Shown: positions 61,296-64,000 of the stretch, one piece after another | Position numbering within the stretch: position 1 is the first letter of the stretch | Layout: each line of letters begins with the position of its first letter | From: Thioalkalivibrio sp. XN279 | Lineage (GTDB): Bacteria > Pseudomonadota > Gammaproteobacteria > Steroidobacterales > XN24 | NCBI RefSeq assembly: GCF_011089885.1 | Contig: NZ_JAANBD010000023.1 | Span: forward strand, 186,001 to 250,000 | DNA length: 64,000 nucleotides | Direction: 5' to 3' | The notes under the pieces: generated by a model | The model's database searches: none | Told to the model about the DNA's origin: nothing | Seen by the model: only the letters and a program-made list of their open reading frames with translations | Program-made: the position numbers and the translations under genes

Positions 61296-63011
61296 TCAAC
61301 GCCGCTCCGGCGTCACAAACCGCTTGAAGAAATCCGCCACGGATACGGTCACCAGGTCGGTCAGCTCGCCGGCGTCGAAGAACGAACCGCGACAGGAACC
61401 GCACTGCTCGAACCAGATGTGCGGTTGCCCGGGGTCGACCATGCGATGCATCGGTCCGGCGCAGCGCGGGCAGCGGTAGTTGTCGACCTGGTTCTGTTTC
61501 TTGCCCGTCTTGATGTCGCCGATGTCGAGCGCGGCAGCCGCCTCCCGGGTACGCAGCTTGCTGAGCTCGCCGTCGTCGAACCACAGGCCGTGACAGGAGA
61601 AACACCGATCGACCTCGGTGTTGTCGATCATCACCTGTTCCATGTCGGCGCGGCACTTCGGGCAGCGCATTGCGCCGGAAAAATACATGCCCGACCCGCC
61701 GGCGCCCATGCCCACGGTGTAACTCGGCGCCCGCTTGCGGCCGGCCGGTTCCGCCGGCCGGTGACGATGGAACAGGGTGATGAAGATCATCGTCACCGTG
61801 ATGGCGCCAAGCAGCAGGTAGGCTTCGACGTACGAGGTCTGCTCGGCAATCATGCCGTAGGCCTTCGAGCCGGCTGCGGCGCCTAGGTTGGCCACCGACA
61901 TGTAGATGGCGAACTGGGTGGCCGAATTCGCGCTGGAGCAAATGGCCATCGCCAGCGCGATCATGCACACCATCGTCACCGGCCCGAGCAACACCCAGGC
62001 GGCCAGCATGGTCCTGACGTAAGTCGTGTTCTCCCACAGAAACTGGGTCTGGGCGAGCAGGATGGCGTGAATCGCCACCAGCGAGACCGTCAGGATCAGC
62101 ATTCGCTTCGCACCGAAGCGATCGATCATGGGACCCAGCGCCAGGGCCACGGCGGCACCCGCCAGCCCCATCACCGCAACAAGCTGCGACCATTCCGGCG
62201 TCGTAAAGCCGAACAGGTTGATGGCCGCGATCGGCATCAGGGCATGGCCGTAGCCGCTGATGAAACCGTCGAAAAGCATGATCGCCATCAGGACCAGGCT
62301 GACCCGGGACCACAGCACCGCGTTCAGCCCCTTGAATACGTCCGCGAACGAAGCGGCCGCACGCCGCTCGGACATCGCCGCGCCGGCGCTCCACGGCAGG
62401 CGGCGCTCACCGCGATGCTCCACGGTCATCATGAAGCCGAGCAAAATAACGGCCTGCACGGCGGCCGCGACAAGCGCGGTCACGCCCATGCCGAACGTGA
62501 CCAGCATCATTCCGCTGACAGCCGACGTCACTGCCCAGCCGATGGCCTTGCCGAACACCATGAAGCCGTTCAGGCGGCCCTGTTCATCGACCGGCGTGAC
62601 CTCGATCGCCATGCCGTCGACGGCGACATCCTGCGTGGCCGCGAACACGTTGATGAGGAGACCGAGCACCGTCAGCAGGCCGACCTGTTCGACCGGGTTG
62701 TCGACGAAGATGAGACCGAAAAACGACAGCGTCATGCCGAGCTGTGCGCCCAGCACCCAGGGCCGCCGCCGGCCCATCGGCAGGAACTGGTAGCGGTCCA
62801 TCAGCGGCCCGGACAACAGCTTGAAGGCCCAGGGCAGGATGATGACGGCCAGGAAGGAGGCGATCTGGCCCGCCCCGACCCCCTGGCTGGCCAGCCACGC
62901 CGGCACGGCGATGTTCATCAGCCCGTAGGGAATGCCCTGTGCAAAATACATGGACGAGCCCGCCGCATAGCGCATGCGCGAGCTCTCCGCGAGAACCCAG
63001 TTGATTGTCAT
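61296..63011 (-). CDS. AmpG-like MFS transporter fused to two zinc ribbons
   Basis: A 571-residue protein. Residues 1-430 form an MFS transporter with about 12 membrane spans (FAQGIPYGLMNIAVPAWLAS and DRYQFLPMGRRRPWV are AmpG/SLC33-like). The cytoplasmic C-terminus has two TFIIB-type zinc ribbons: CPKCRADMEQVMI with CFSCHGLWFDDGELSKL, and CPRCAGPMHRMV with CGSCRGSFFDAGELTDL. ATG 63011 is chosen because MTINWVLAESSRM directly precedes the first span. This fusion is unusual for AmpG relatives, which recycle muropeptides. Confidence 0.82.
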   Translation of the reverse strand: MTINWVLAESSRMRYAAGSSMYFAQGIPYGLMNIAVPAWLASQGVGAGQIASFLAVIILPWAFKLLSGPLMDRYQFLPMGRRRPWVLGAQLGMTLSFFGLIFVDNPVEQVGLLTVLGLLINVFAATQDVAVDGMAIEVTPVDEQGRLNGFMVFGKAIGWAVTSAVSGMMLVTFGMGVTALVAAAVQAVILLGFMMTVEHRGERRLPWSAGAAMSERRAAASFADVFKGLNAVLWSRVSLVLMAIMLFDGFISGYGHALMPIAAINLFGFTTPEWSQLVAVMGLAGAAVALALGPMIDRFGAKRMLILTVSLVAIHAILLAQTQFLWENTTYVRTMLAAWVLLGPVTMVCMIALAMAICSSANSATQFAIYMSVANLGAAAGSKAYGMIAEQTSYVEAYLLLGAITVTMIFITLFHRHRPAEPAGRKRAPSYTVGMGAGGSGMYFSGAMRCPKCRADMEQVMIDNTEVDRCFSCHGLWFDDGELSKLRTREAAAALDIGDIKTGKKQNQVDNYRCPRCAGPMHRMVDPGQPHIWFEQCGSCRGSFFDAGELTDLVTVSVADFFKRFVTPERR

Positions 63012-63181
63012 TGTTGTTGTCCTGAGCGAGGCGAGCGGGGATGTTACCGCGGCTGTTGCAGCACTGCACCAGGGGGTCGACGCTTCGGCCGAAGTGTCCC
63101 AGCTGCGACAGCTCAAATACGCTGTATTTCGCAGATTTATCGGCTCTACCAACCCGGCAGCCTGTGAGCCACGCTGCGGAA

Positions 63182-63439
63182 ATGCCTGAGATCAGCCGCT
63201 TCTTCGGGATCGTGATTGCGATTTACTATCGCGATCATGCGCCGCCACATTTCCATGCGCTGTACAGCGAGTATGAGGCGATCGTCATTATCGAGAGCGG
63301 ATTCGTAACCGGGAATCTGCCGAGGCGGGTCCGCGCGCTGGTGGAAGAGTGGCGCGTGCTGCGGAAAGCTGAGCTAATATCGGCGTGGGATCGTGCGCAG
63401 GCGGGTCAGCGTCTTACGCGGATTGCGCCGCTGGAGTAA
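63182..63439 (+). CDS. DUF4160 protein, second copy
   Basis: An 85-residue protein: MPEISRFFGIVIAIYYRDHA, then PPHFHALYSEYEAIVIIESG, standard DUF4160. Only 4 bases separate it from the next gene, a DUF2442 protein, so the pair resembles the one at 15977-16439 but is clearly diverged. Confidence 0.87.
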   Translation: MPEISRFFGIVIAIYYRDHAPPHFHALYSEYEAIVIIESGFVTGNLPRRVRALVEEWRVLRKAELISAWDRAQAGQRLTRIAPLE

Positions 63440-63443
63440 CGAT

Positions 63444-63689
63444 ATGCTGACGAGAATCATTGCAGCCAGGTATCTCGGCGGCCATACGGTCTGGCTTCGG
63501 TTCAACGACGGGCTCGAAGGCCCCGTCGACCTGTCGGCAGAACTCATTGGCGAGGTGTTCGAGCCTTTACGCGACGAGGCGTATTTCGCTCGGGTCGAGC
63601 TCCATCAGGAACTGCATACGCTGGTTTGGCCCAACGGTGCCGATTTCGCCCCCGAGTTCCTGCGCGAAAAGCTGCTGGTTGCCGCCTGA
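63444..63689 (+). CDS. DUF2442 protein, second copy
   Basis: An 81-residue protein: HTVWLRFNDGLEGPVDLSAE near residue 13 and LVWPNGADFAPEFLRE near the end are DUF2442 hallmarks. It follows the DUF4160 gene closely and is followed by a further DUF2442 gene. Confidence 0.87.
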   Translation: MLTRIIAARYLGGHTVWLRFNDGLEGPVDLSAELIGEVFEPLRDEAYFARVELHQELHTLVWPNGADFAPEFLREKLLVAA

Positions 63690-63718
63690 GCAGGGCTGAC
63701 AAGCTTCGGAGGCCTGGG

Positions 63719-64000
63719 ATGAGTTCTTCAGCAGAGCAGGTTGAAACGCCGCGCGCCGTGTCCGTCAGCAGCTCCGAGGACGAGCTGACGGTGCAATTCA
63801 CTGACGGCCGGAGTATTTCTGTTCCGTTGTCCTGGTACCCAAGGCTGGAGCACGCGACGCGGGAAGAGCGGCAGGAATGGGAGCTCATCGGGGACGGAAC
63901 CGGTATCCACTGGCCCGCCGTCGACGAGGACATCAGCGTCGTGTCACTACTGCGTGGCCTGCCGTCCAACGAGTCCCAGGCGTCCCTCCGCCGGTGGCTC
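63719..64000 (+). CDS. DUF2442 protein, third copy, cut by the window end
   Basis: The frame from ATG 63719 reads SSSEDELTVQFTDGRSISVP and GTGIHWPAVDEDISVVSLLR, the DUF2442 core with a 20-residue N-terminal extension. The reading frame is still open at base 64000. GGAGG lies a few bases ahead of the ATG. Together with the two genes before it, it makes a DUF4160-DUF2442-DUF2442 row. Confidence 0.8.
   Translation, partial: MSSSAEQVETPRAVSVSSSEDELTVQFTDGRSISVPLSWYPRLEHATREERQEWELIGDGTGIHWPAVDEDISVVSLLRGLPSNESQASLRRWL

Overview
The window looks like a chromosome segment from a GC-rich gammaproteobacterium. The evidence is the end of a Pil-Chp type chemosensory cluster at the left edge (a ChpA-like hybrid CheA followed by a CheW protein), strongly GC-biased third codon positions in most genes, and many plasmid- and chromosome-type toxin-antitoxin modules. 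I cannot name the genus from the sequence.

Layout. 1-12.2 kb is ordinary GC-rich sequence: ChpA/CheW, a TacA-TacT acetyltransferase toxin module with a clear promoter/operator, a DUF442 phosphatase, an EcsC protein, a CPA2 antiporter, and several short-chain dehydrogenase-like and DUF genes. 12.2-21 kb is an accessory strip of small modules: two PIN toxin/antitoxin pairs, a DUF222-HNH protein carrying in-frame copies of a 16-bp palindrome, a DUF4160-DUF2442 pair, orphan HigA-like and HVO_A0114-like regulators, a broken phospholipase D gene and a MmyA-MmyB (HTH-Fic) pair. 21.06-48.39 kb is a defence island, visibly richer in A/T than its flanks and bounded by two identical 19-bp copies of a hairpin sequence. 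48.4-59.2 kb is again GC-rich but full of unrecognised multi-gene operons (MerR-VWA; HTH/unknown/UDG-fold; ADP-ribosylglycohydrolase/DEDD-like nuclease; HEPN; PD-(D/E)XK-like). 59.4-64 kb has an exported protein, an AmpG-like transporter fused to zinc ribbons, and a second DUF4160-DUF2442 pair followed by another, incomplete DUF2442 gene.

The defence island has three cassettes. (1) A NaeI-type restriction-modification system: C5-methyltransferase, Vsr and NaeI-like endonuclease (22.1-24.5 kb). (2) A HIT hydrolase plus an HNH nuclease with a candidate sulfur-binding N-terminus, facing a two-gene operon of an Mrr-type nuclease and an uncharacterised 515-residue protein (25.1-30.3 kb). (3) A DISARM-like locus (31.7-48.0 kb): a second Vsr, a UvrD-like helicase, DrmA, DrmB, a NERD-domain helicase and a DrmMII-like C5-methyltransferase on the plus strand, converging on a SNF2 helicase and an actin/Hsp70-fold ATPase on the minus strand. 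It lacks a recognisable DrmC (phospholipase D) or DrmE and mixes features of both DISARM classes. The joints between cassettes each carry a decayed piece of the same HD-phosphohydrolase gene, and two of them also share a diverged 40-bp repeat, suggesting stepwise growth by recombination at one anchor gene.

The strongest candidates for something undescribed are the mixed DISARM-like locus with its Hsp70-fold and NERD-helicase genes, the Mrr/515-residue operon, the HTH/unknown/UDG-fold operon at 51.8-53.6 kb, and the four-gene ADP-ribosylglycohydrolase operon whose ribosome-binding site is buried in a long hairpin.
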